From positions 372,001-436,000 of the forward strand of contig JACKBS010000005.1 of assembly GCA_020634435.1 (NCBI GenBank): 64,000 bases of DNA. Direction: 5' to 3'. Below, in pieces: positions 18,180 through 25,833 of the stretch. Position numbers and translations under genes: made by a program. This stretch comes from Ardenticatenaceae bacterium (lineage in GTDB: Bacteria > Chloroflexota > Anaerolineae > Promineifilales > Promineifilaceae). The notes under the pieces are model-generated. The model searched no databases. It had not been told where the DNA came from and was given only the letters and a program-made list of their open reading frames with translations. The first letter of the stretch is position 1, and each line of letters begins with the position of its first letter.

Positions 18180-18962
18180 ATGCCCGAAACGAAAATCTTT
18201 TTAAGCATCGGCACAACAGCAAACAAGCTGCATCAGCAGTTGGCAGATACCGTCGAAAGCTACGTAAAGATGCACGATTTGCTGCCGCAAACCGTGGGGC
18301 GTACTTACTTTTCTAGCAAGCAGCCCCTGGTGGCCATTAAAGAGCTTATGCACGAATGCGCCGGGTCGATCATCCTGGCCTACGAGCGTACCCACCTGGT
18401 GGAAGCGGTGGACAAGCGGGGCAGCGAAAACGAGCGCCAGCTTGCGGGGCTGAATTTGCCTACCGTCTGGAACCAGATTGAGGCGACGATGGCTTACACG
18501 TTGGGGCATCCCCTGCTGGTGCTGGCGGAAGAAGGCATGAAATACGAGGGGCTGTTGGAGCCAAACTACGACTGGTATGTGATGTACATTAAGCCAGAAG
18601 AGAATCTACTGACCAGCAATGAGTTTCAAATGGTGTTTGCCGACTGGAAGCGACGGGTTTTGGCTTATCAGGCACAAAAGGAACAACAGCAAGAACGGGG
18701 GGAAACGGCCGTAATCCAGGGGCAAGTACCGCACAATCTGCTCGTCCACCTGCGCCAGGTTTTGGCCGACCGCTTCAGCCCAGGCGATTTGCAAACCCTC
18801 TGTTTTGACCTGGGTGTGCCCTATGAAAATCTCTCCGGGGAAGAGCACCGCCTGAAGGTTTTGAGCCTGATCCAGACGCTGGAACGCACCAACCGGATCG
18901 ATGAGCTGATCACATTTGGCCAGAAAATCCGGCCAGACGTTCCCTGGCAGCTGACGAATTAG
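18180..18962 (+). CDS. TIR/deoxyribosyltransferase-like effector with C-terminal EAD7-like domain
   Basis: A 260-residue two-domain protein. The N-terminal ~165 residues form an alpha/beta Rossmann-like domain beginning 'KIFLSIGTT'. A conserved-looking Glu (about 101) sits in 'WNQIEATMAYTLGHPLLVL', reminiscent of the catalytic Glu position in TIR and nucleoside deoxyribosyltransferase folds that cleave NAD or nucleosides. A short linker follows. Residues ~190-256 match the EAD7 pattern and align without gaps to the insert of the ATPase at 5363-6466. Known EADs pair effectors with NTPases by like-with-like contact, so this is a candidate toxic effector for that ATPase. Catalysis is not proven. 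The ATG follows AGGAG. Confidence 0.7.
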   Translation: MPETKIFLSIGTTANKLHQQLADTVESYVKMHDLLPQTVGRTYFSSKQPLVAIKELMHECAGSIILAYERTHLVEAVDKRGSENERQLAGLNLPTVWNQIEATMAYTLGHPLLVLAEEGMKYEGLLEPNYDWYVMYIKPEENLLTSNEFQMVFADWKRRVLAYQAQKEQQQERGETAVIQGQVPHNLLVHLRQVLADRFSPGDLQTLCFDLGVPYENLSGEEHRLKVLSLIQTLERTNRIDELITFGQKIRPDVPWQLTN

Positions 18963-19057
18963 GGCTGCCCCATCCTTACCCCCCAACTAAATCAGAGCCA
19001 TCCTACACCATGAGCCGCTGGACTAGGTTACGGCCGTTTCACACCGCCCAGGCAAAG

Positions 19058-19093
19058 CAAAACGGATGCTCCACAGAGGAAACATCCGTTTGC
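19058..19093 (-). terminator. Terminator of the sulfur/cytochrome operon
   Basis: On the minus strand, arms AAACGGATG and CATCCGTTT enclose a 14-base loop, followed by TTGCTTTG. It lies about 30 bases after the stop codon of the YedE-rhodanese gene. The T-tract is imperfect. Confidence 0.6.
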
Positions 19094-19119
19094 TAAAGGA
19101 GTATCACAGGAACGTTGGA

Positions 19120-20352
19120 TTAACCACAGCCACCACTGGTGGGGGCACGTTTTAGTTCAAGAATAACCTTGGGTTCGTAGATAAATTCGTATTGGTGCGG
19201 GTCGGGTTCCGCCGGGAACTGGCGAGCCCCCAATGCCGAAGCAAAGGTGTAGGCCAGCTGATCGTCCGCATGGGCCATACGCGGATTAGCGGCCAGAAAC
19301 TCATCGTTAGAAAATAGAGCCAGCCAGTTATTAATGCCACCTTCCAAAATGTACACATTGGGCACACTTTCAGCCTGCAAAATTTTCCATGCTTCGGTAG
19401 CGGCCGTTTCATCGTTGCTCATCACAAAAAAGACGGCGTTTGCAGGCTCCAGGTGCAGCGCTGGTACGATATCAGAGATATTTTCCAGCGGCACATGCTG
19501 CGCATCGAGAATGTGGAACTGGTTGTAATCTGCTTCGCTGCGCACGTCCAGCATAATCACTTTCAGCTTGGGATCATGAATGTGTTCCAGCATCTCCGCC
19601 GGATGCACCTGCACAGCACGCTCATCAAGCGCTACCGTCTTCTCATCAGCAATACGGTTCCAGCGGTCCATTGTGGTCGGTTGGCCAATGATGACAAGAC
19701 CAACGGCCGCCAGCGCCAGCGCCCCGCCTGCCCCGATGCGCCATTTCGGCTCATCGTTGGCATCCTTGCCGCCAAAATATTGCTCCAGCTTTTCTGAACC
19801 CCAGAACATGAAAAGGGCCATTAACACCACCAGCAAAACCACCACGCCAGTGGGCAACCCCAGCCAATCCATCAAGGTGTAGCGGCCCATGTAAGAAGAG
19901 TTCCAATATTCGCTGAATCCGCCAACCGTTTCGCCAAAGAGGAAGATGCCAAAGAACACACCCAGCACAAAAAAGATGCCATCCAACTTTAGCGTAGCCG
20001 CTGCTACCAGCGAGGTACCGGGGCAAAAGCCGCCGACGATAAAGCCCACACCCATGATCAGCCCACCGACAATACCGGGCCACAAATAGGTTGTGTTGAC
20101 ATAAACCAAATTATAATCTAGCAAGCCCACGGCCGAAGCCAGGAAAATGAGCACCATCGCGACCACGATCGCGCTAAACATCACCTTGAGCACGGTCATT
20201 TCTTTGAAATAGAACTGCGCCGCCAGCTTTTTAGAATTACCAAATCCGGCGATCTCCAGCACGTAGCCGAAGGCAAAACCGATAATCAGATAGACAACGT
20301 ACGCTCCCCAATGACCGAGGAGTTGTGTGAGTGGTAAAGGAAAAGTAGCCAT
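19120..20352 (-). CDS. YeeE/YedE-family transporter fused to a cysteine-less rhodanese domain
   Basis: A 410-residue membrane protein. The N-terminal ~235 residues have the Sulf_transp (YeeE/YedE) fold, with the characteristic Cys in 'VGGFCPGTSL'. Members import thiosulfate or other sulfur compounds. The C-terminus carries a rhodanese-like domain ('VIMLDVRSEADYNQFH'), but the active-site loop reads VMSNDETAAT, with no Cys where CxxGxR is expected, so sulfur transfer by the usual persulfide is unlikely. A Cys pair-free tail ends in GGCG. I use the ATG at 20352 (or 20355) behind AGAGG. It is ten bases from the upstream partner, which completes the usual two-part YedE arrangement. Confidence 0.85.
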   Translation of the reverse strand: MATFPLPLTQLLGHWGAYVVYLIIGFAFGYVLEIAGFGNSKKLAAQFYFKEMTVLKVMFSAIVVAMVLIFLASAVGLLDYNLVYVNTTYLWPGIVGGLIMGVGFIVGGFCPGTSLVAAATLKLDGIFFVLGVFFGIFLFGETVGGFSEYWNSSYMGRYTLMDWLGLPTGVVVLLVVLMALFMFWGSEKLEQYFGGKDANDEPKWRIGAGGALALAAVGLVIIGQPTTMDRWNRIADEKTVALDERAVQVHPAEMLEHIHDPKLKVIMLDVRSEADYNQFHILDAQHVPLENISDIVPALHLEPANAVFFVMSNDETAATEAWKILQAESVPNVYILEGGINNWLALFSNDEFLAANPRMAHADDQLAYTFASALGARQFPAEPDPHQYEFIYEPKVILELKRAPTSGGCG

Positions 20353-20362
20353 CATGCACCTC

Positions 20363-20935
20363 TTAGTTCCACAGTTTACGGACGAAGTAAGCCAGGGCGT
20401 AGCCGCCGCCAAAGACGGCAAACATGAACGCCCAACTACCTACAGAAAGCACCGCGCCGCCGGACAGCGCCTGCCCTGACGTACAGCCACGGGCAAACCG
20501 TGCACCGTACCCCATCAGTGTGCCGCCAATAAACGCCATGACCCAGCGTGTGCGCGTCGAGATTTGCGGCCCTTTGTTGGTTTCTAGCTTAATACGGCCG
20601 TTGCGCCATCCCGATGCAAAACCACCAATCACCGTACCCACAGTTAAAAATACAATCCAGCTGTCCAATGGATTGGTATCACCACCAGCCATCGTGATGA
20701 GGTACGCCGTGCGATCCACATGCTCCGGTGCGATGGCGTCTTCCACCACAACCAGCAGCCGGTTCAGGCCACCAGAGGCACCCAGGCCATTGCCCGACAC
20801 AAAAAACGCGCCAAACAGTACGATGCCGAGCAAAATGCCCGCATAGTACGGATTGACATAATCCTTCGCCACGCGAGAGGTCAACGTCCGCAGCCTACCG
20901 CGTGTTTCCGATTTTGGTGAACTCAGAGTTGTCAT
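20363..20935 (-). CDS. YeeE/YedE-family sulfur transporter, first half
   Basis: A 190-residue polytopic membrane protein of the Sulf_transp family. The signature 'RGCTSGQALSGGAVLSVGSW' near residues 150-170 carries the conserved Cys thought to contact the sulfur substrate. With the next gene it makes a two-component permease. The ATG follows CAGGAG at normal distance. It sits 15 bases downstream of the cytochrome b fusion gene, so import of a reduced or polythionate sulfur compound is likely linked to those cytochromes. Confidence 0.87.
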   Translation of the reverse strand: MTTLSSPKSETRGRLRTLTSRVAKDYVNPYYAGILLGIVLFGAFFVSGNGLGASGGLNRLLVVVEDAIAPEHVDRTAYLITMAGGDTNPLDSWIVFLTVGTVIGGFASGWRNGRIKLETNKGPQISTRTRWVMAFIGGTLMGYGARFARGCTSGQALSGGAVLSVGSWAFMFAVFGGGYALAYFVRKLWN

Positions 20936-20950
20936 ATTTGCGATCTCCTG

Positions 20951-23701
20951 TTAATCATGGGCCGCAGCGGGGTCATGAACTTCCACTTCATCCCAGCCCA
21001 GCATCATCGACTTAATGCCCGCCAGCGGCGTGTGGCCGGTGGTGGTCAGATACACATGCATCACAATAAAGGTGGCAAACAGCCACGCAATTAACGTGTG
21101 GAATGGGCCTAAACCCGGTAGGCCCCCTAGCAAGGCAGCCTTCTCCGGCCAACGCTGCGCCCCCCACATCAAAATACCGGTAAGGATTTGCAGCGGCAGC
21201 AGCACGTTCAAAATGCCAAAGTAGGTCATTTGCTGCAACGGATTTAGCTTACGCTCTGGCACCTTCTCAAATGGATGCGGCTCATTGCGGAAGATGCCCC
21301 GCACGTAGTACAAGCTCTGCTCAATTGCCTGGTCAAAGAAACCGCGCGGGCGGGGCAGGTACTGCTTAATTTCGCCGCTCACCAGATGATAAAACAGGGA
21401 CAGGAAAGCGTTAATTACCAGAATAGCAGCCAAAATGTTGTGAATTTGCACCATGTAGGCAAAGCTAAAGGCGCCAAATTTGTCCGGCTTGTGGATGATG
21501 AGCCCGGTAACAATGAGCAGCAGAATGGCCACGGTTTGCAGCCAGTGCCACAGCCGCTCGTAGACGGTGTACATGTACAGTTCGCGCAGCTGTGGATGGC
21601 TGGGTGGCTGACGGCGCAGGGCGGCATAGCGCAGCCCGCCATGCACAATCACCCCGGCAAACACACCCAGGAAGAGGATGATGCCGATCCAGTCAACCAC
21701 GTTCACCGCGTCGTGGCCCAAGATGTAGAGGCCAGCTTCATTGGTCACCAGCGCGTATTCCAATGCACCGTCGTCGGTGACATTGAGCGTGCCGTTAAAG
21801 CTGCTGCCACTGTCGTTGACAAAGGTGGGCTGCACACCGCCGGGCAGATAGCTGGCCAGCTGTAATGGCTGGCTGATGCGCGATTCTTCGCCGTGGCAGG
21901 TGCCGCAGTCGCGTATGGCCCAATCGGCCCCGCCGACGTTGTGGTTGATGCTGTACGGCTGAATCTCACCGCTGATGTGCGGGTTAGCCAATCCCTGGTT
22001 AGCTAGGCGCTCGGCGATGAGGTTCACTTTGGCGTCACTGTCCAGGATGAGTTCGGTGGTGGAGAGACGGCCGTTTCCATCCACATCAAACAGATCCACA
22101 ATCTCATCAGCATAGGCAACGCCGTCGAACCAGGCAGCTTGCAAATCTTGTTCACGTACCGGTCGCTCTGGGTCGCCATAGACCCAGAACCAGGTGGAAA
22201 TGAGGTTGTGCGGCGCCAACGTGGTGCTGCCGTCGGCGTTTTCGCGAGGGAGCAGCACCGGTTCGTAGCCTGTAATCAAGCTGCCCGGCCCACCCAATTC
22301 ACCTTCGAGGCCACGATAGGCAGTAAGCGGCGTGCCGTCTGCTTGCAACGCGGTCCAGTCAACCGATTGCAGCGTGGGCGCATAAATTTCGCCAATGTGG
22401 CACGATTCGCAGCTCACAGCATCCATGTGGCGATCCTGGTAAGGTAGCCAGCTGTGAGCCACTTCCGTGCTGTGGCAGTCGTCGCAGCGGCGCAGGCTGT
22501 TGTCGTATTGCGGAGCCAACGTGCCCTGAGCGCTGGAGCCTTTGGCAAACTCGTGTAGCGGCCGGTAGAGGTATTCGCCAAAGTCCAGGCGGCGCGGGTC
22601 AAACACCAGATGGTCTAGCTGATCTTCATCTTTCTCCTGGTAATAAACTGGATTGTTCAGCGCGTAATGGCAATCAACACAATCAACCACGCGCTCCATG
22701 TGGATGTCCCAGGAGCGAGAAAGCGTCTCTTTGTCGCTCAAATTCAGGCCAGAGTTGAGCAGCCGTTGTGGCGACATGACCTGCCCGGTGGTGAGGGTTG
22801 TCCAGTCGCCCATTTGCAAAGTTTCCAGGGTAAGTGGTGTCTCCAGGTCTGTGTGCACAACGCCGTGGCAGTTGCCACAGTTGGCGTTGGTGGGGTCCTG
22901 CACGTTCACAAAACCGTCCAGCAGCACCCCATCTTCATCAAAAGCGTCGATGTTGTAGTGGTAACGGCCGTTTGTAATCGTCACCACGCCACTCTCTATT
23001 AAAGTAGCCGTGCTGGCCCACTGAAAATCGCCAACTTCCATGGCGGCAATGCGGGCCACGTTGTCGGCATCGGGCAGGTGGCAGAGGAAGCAGTTCATCT
23101 CTGCCACGCCAGATTCTTGCCAATCCCAGCCAACCAATTCGCCCGTCGCTGGATCAATGATGCTGGCATCCACGCTATTGACATCGGGAGCCAGGCTCAA
23201 CAAAGGTTCGCCATCGCGGCTGGTAACGGCCGGGCCACCGCCCACATGCCGGTCGCTGAACAGCATCAGCCAGCCGGGGGTAGTGAGGTCCACCGTGTCA
23301 TCCCCTTCGGGCGAGAGATAGTGGTAGACGAGCGGGTTCCATTTGCCAAAAGTGCCGGTGCTGGTGTCCCAGGAACGGCCGTTGCCGGTTTCCCCTGCCG
23401 CACTCATCTCGCTCAAACCAGCATCCACATGGAAGCTATGCGTGGCGATAAACTCGGTATCGTGGCAAACACCGCAGGTGTTCATGGTGGAAATAGCCTC
23501 ACCGCTGTCCAGAACGTTGTTGCCATTGGCATCCAACAAAGCAAAGTTGGGATGCAAGGGCGGGCCAGTGGGTGTGGGATCAACTGGTGTTTCGTCCTGG
23601 GCCAGGGTTTGTTGGGCTACCAGCAGCAGCGCCGCCAGCCCCAGCAATGCAATCAGCCAAAATTTGGCAGAAGAAAGGTGAATTTTTCTTGAATTGTTCA
23701 T
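20951..23701 (-). CDS. Heptaheme cytochrome c fused to a di-heme cytochrome b-like membrane domain
   Basis: A 916-residue exported respiratory protein. A signal peptide ends near 'LLVAQQTLAQ'. The periplasmic/extracellular part has seven CxxCH motifs (CGVCH, CFLCH, CGNCH, CVDCH, CDDCH, CESCH, CGTCH) and two EF-hand/dockerin-like stretches such as 'DVDGNGRLSTTEL'. The C-terminal ~230 residues form a b561-type membrane domain with heme-ligand candidates in 'YERLWHWLQ', 'VQIHNILAA', 'GPFHTLIAW' and 'IVMHVYL'. It probably passes electrons between the quinone pool and the octaheme protein encoded upstream (23-base gap). The start is ATG 23701; the upstream frame is rejected because it overlaps the previous gene's end. 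Confidence 0.85.
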   Translation of the reverse strand: MNNSRKIHLSSAKFWLIALLGLAALLLVAQQTLAQDETPVDPTPTGPPLHPNFALLDANGNNVLDSGEAISTMNTCGVCHDTEFIATHSFHVDAGLSEMSAAGETGNGRSWDTSTGTFGKWNPLVYHYLSPEGDDTVDLTTPGWLMLFSDRHVGGGPAVTSRDGEPLLSLAPDVNSVDASIIDPATGELVGWDWQESGVAEMNCFLCHLPDADNVARIAAMEVGDFQWASTATLIESGVVTITNGRYHYNIDAFDEDGVLLDGFVNVQDPTNANCGNCHGVVHTDLETPLTLETLQMGDWTTLTTGQVMSPQRLLNSGLNLSDKETLSRSWDIHMERVVDCVDCHYALNNPVYYQEKDEDQLDHLVFDPRRLDFGEYLYRPLHEFAKGSSAQGTLAPQYDNSLRRCDDCHSTEVAHSWLPYQDRHMDAVSCESCHIGEIYAPTLQSVDWTALQADGTPLTAYRGLEGELGGPGSLITGYEPVLLPRENADGSTTLAPHNLISTWFWVYGDPERPVREQDLQAAWFDGVAYADEIVDLFDVDGNGRLSTTELILDSDAKVNLIAERLANQGLANPHISGEIQPYSINHNVGGADWAIRDCGTCHGEESRISQPLQLASYLPGGVQPTFVNDSGSSFNGTLNVTDDGALEYALVTNEAGLYILGHDAVNVVDWIGIILFLGVFAGVIVHGGLRYAALRRQPPSHPQLRELYMYTVYERLWHWLQTVAILLLIVTGLIIHKPDKFGAFSFAYMVQIHNILAAILVINAFLSLFYHLVSGEIKQYLPRPRGFFDQAIEQSLYYVRGIFRNEPHPFEKVPERKLNPLQQMTYFGILNVLLPLQILTGILMWGAQRWPEKAALLGGLPGLGPFHTLIAWLFATFIVMHVYLTTTGHTPLAGIKSMMLGWDEVEVHDPAAAHD

Positions 23702-23724
23702 CGAAAATCCATTTTGTGTCGTTT

Positions 23725-25173
23725 TTAATCCTGCGAAGCGGTTGTGAACTGGTCGCGGCCGCCCCATTCCATTGGGTCGCCGTAATAACCGAGGGCTTCC
23801 CAATTCATACGGCCGTTTTCACCGTGGCAGTCATAACACTGCAACGCGTCTTCTTTGGGCTGCACCATGTGCGACAAATTCCAGTACATATCTGTTTCGG
23901 TAAACCCGTAAGAGCCACTAAACAGCATGCCCGTTTCTTCAGCACCCAATTCCGCCGCTAACTGCCAATCAAACTCGGTCCAGAAACCACCCTCGCCGAC
24001 CGTCTTGGGCTGGAGCAGGTAGTTGTATTCTGTGTCATAAAGCTGATTGCCATGATGAACTTTAAACGGCCAGATGAGCGAATTGGGGTCATCAATGTTG
24101 CCCAGTGGCAAGTTGATGGGCGTCACCTGATCGGGGTCTATTACGTCACCGAGGATGTAGCGATCGGCCGTGCCGTTGTACCAGAGATAATCTGGCATAA
24201 ATCCCTGTTCATAGACAAAACTACCCTTGATTTGCAGGTACACATGCGGATCTTCGGGGATGTCTGGATTACCAGCCGTAGACCAATCCCAGTCCACCTT
24301 GGTTGCATCACGCACAGCCCCTTCGGGGATGTGGCAGGTCTGGCAAGCAACGGTATCGAGGTGGTCATTGATGCGGTCATCTTCATGCAAATCGTTGCTA
24401 TGGCAGTCGGTGCAGGTCAGCCGATTTTCGTTATCTACGCTCACCGAGATGGAACGACCCTGAATTTGATGATCATCCGTTTTGTGGCAGGTCACACATT
24501 GAAAATCGTACCGCCCCATATGCACATCAATCTCTTCAGAGGGGAAGTAGAGCGTTTCATCTAGATCGCCATGCTTAACGGCATTACCACCGCCGCCGTT
24601 GAAGTGGCAGCTGCCGCAATTTTGCCGGGTTGGTGAAGCAACGCTTTGCGCTGCGGCGACCAAATCAACACCTTCAGCAGGACGACCAGCCGTGCTTTTG
24701 CTGTACAGGCCCGTATCGGCATGGCAGACGAGGCAGTCTACGTTCAGCTCATTGCTAAAGTCGAACGTCTCATCTTCCCAACCATACCCGGCATGGCAGC
24801 GGGTACACCCAGGCTCGTTGCCCTGAATGCCAATGCAGAAATTGTTAATCTGGTTGGCTTTACCGATAGTGACAGGTTCATCTCGCCCTGGCAGCAGCAC
24901 GGGTTCACTTTCCCAGGTCCAGTGGACGGTTTGGATCATTTCGTGCCCGGCCGTTTCGTGACAATCCAGGCAAACGGCCGTTACTTCCGGTCCCGTTTCC
25001 AATGGCCCCTCTATCAATTTGGTATGGTCTGTGTGGGGAATGGGATCATTCACGCTGGCCCACGGGTCGTCCGCTTTGGCCGGTTCGTTGGGAATCCAAA
25101 TAATGATGGGAATGGCAATCAACAGCAGCGTTGCGGTGAGGCCAACAATCCAAATATATTTGAACGTCTTCAT
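23725..25173 (-). CDS. Octaheme c-type cytochrome, tetrathionate reductase (OTR) family
   Basis: A 482-residue protein with an N-terminal signal anchor (about 5-28) and eight CxxCH motifs: CLDCH, CTRCH, CLVCH, CGSCH, CVTCH, CTDCH, CQTCH, CYDCH. The segment 'NNFCIGIQGNEPGCTRCH' followed by AGYGW resembles the region around the second heme in the Shewanella-type octaheme tetrathionate reductase. Family members reduce tetrathionate and, in vitro, nitrite or hydroxylamine. Next to the cytochrome b fusion and two sulfur transporters, a sulfur-compound redox role is the best guess. It is the first gene of the operon and faces a palindrome at 25216-25239. Confidence 0.88.
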   Translation of the reverse strand: MKTFKYIWIVGLTATLLLIAIPIIIWIPNEPAKADDPWASVNDPIPHTDHTKLIEGPLETGPEVTAVCLDCHETAGHEMIQTVHWTWESEPVLLPGRDEPVTIGKANQINNFCIGIQGNEPGCTRCHAGYGWEDETFDFSNELNVDCLVCHADTGLYSKSTAGRPAEGVDLVAAAQSVASPTRQNCGSCHFNGGGGNAVKHGDLDETLYFPSEEIDVHMGRYDFQCVTCHKTDDHQIQGRSISVSVDNENRLTCTDCHSNDLHEDDRINDHLDTVACQTCHIPEGAVRDATKVDWDWSTAGNPDIPEDPHVYLQIKGSFVYEQGFMPDYLWYNGTADRYILGDVIDPDQVTPINLPLGNIDDPNSLIWPFKVHHGNQLYDTEYNYLLQPKTVGEGGFWTEFDWQLAAELGAEETGMLFSGSYGFTETDMYWNLSHMVQPKEDALQCYDCHGENGRMNWEALGYYGDPMEWGGRDQFTTASQD

Positions 25174-25215
25174 TGATTCTTACCCTTCAGGGTTGGTCAG
25201 ACAAAATCAAAATGG

Positions 25216-25239
25216 CTTGATAAACCATGATTTATCAAG
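25216..25239. promoter_or_regulatory. Palindrome CTTGATAAA-N6-TTTATCAAG upstream of the octaheme gene
   Basis: Perfect 9-base arms enclose a 6-base centre, 43 bases upstream of the octaheme cytochrome start. A further half-site TTGATAAAT lies at 25259-25267. The AT-rich arms and two-turn geometry fit an operator for a dimeric regulator. It could also be a weak hairpin after the arsR-type gene. Confidence 0.55.
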
Positions 25240-25315
25240 CGCTTGCTGTCTGAGTCAATTGATAAATGCCGCAGAAAGCCCCCCTAAAATTGGCTTGGTG
25301 CGGGAAAACCGGTGC

Positions 25316-25639
25316 TTAAGCTAAAACATTGGCCTGCCGTTCCAGCGCATCGCGCATGATTTGGCGCATAACGTTCAACACTTCAATAATGCGTGGATCA
25401 GAGAGACTGTAGACTACGGTTTGGCCATCACGCTCCGTAACCACCAGCGAGCGCTGGCGCAGCACCTGCAAATGGCGTGATACGGTCGGCTGCGGCATCC
25501 CCAAATCATCGGCCAGGGCAGAGACGTAGCGCGGTTCGCCATGCAGTGCGTATAAAATTTGAATGCGCTTGGGGTCGCCCAGGGCCTGGCAAATATTGGC
25601 GTGTAATAGTTCTAGCTCTTCGATCTGGGGAATTTCCAT
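25316..25639 (-). CDS. ArsR/SmtB-family transcriptional regulator
   Basis: A 107-residue winged-helix dimeric repressor. 'LGDPKRIQILYAL' and the recognition helix 'MPQPTVSRHLQVLRQ' are typical of ArsR proteins, followed by the wing 'VVTERDGQTVVYSL'. Only one Cys is present (Cys17). A dithiol persulfide sensor of the SqrR/BigR type needs two, so sensing must differ if sulfur is the signal. It is transcribed in the same direction as the sulfur operon, 142 bases upstream of it. It has an ATTC-N8-GAAT palindrome just upstream of its own start. Confidence 0.9.
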   Translation of the reverse strand: MEIPQIEELELLHANICQALGDPKRIQILYALHGEPRYVSALADDLGMPQPTVSRHLQVLRQRSLVVTERDGQTVVYSLSDPRIIEVLNVMRQIMRDALERQANVLA

Positions 25640-25661
25640 TAGTACACCTTATAGCTTATGC

Positions 25662-25685
25662 ATGTATTCGCCTATCCGAATACAT
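25662..25685. promoter_or_regulatory. ATTC-N8-GAAT operator candidate
   Basis: ATGTATTCG and CGAATACAT, perfect 9-base arms separated by six bases, lie 23 bases upstream of the ArsR start. The core ATTC-N8-GAAT matches the operator described for SqrR/BigR-type ArsR regulators (from memory). Autoregulation is the natural inference. Confidence 0.6.
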
Positions 25686-25833
25686 TGGAAGTATAGGGTA
25701 TGGACCATACGGCCGTTAGCGCGGGGTGTCACCCAGTTATTGTGACAAATGTCACAAGCGGGCATGAGTCAGCCAAACTTTTGGCAACCAATCCCACGTA
25801 GGCAGACCGTAAAAACAGCGGTATGATCATCTT

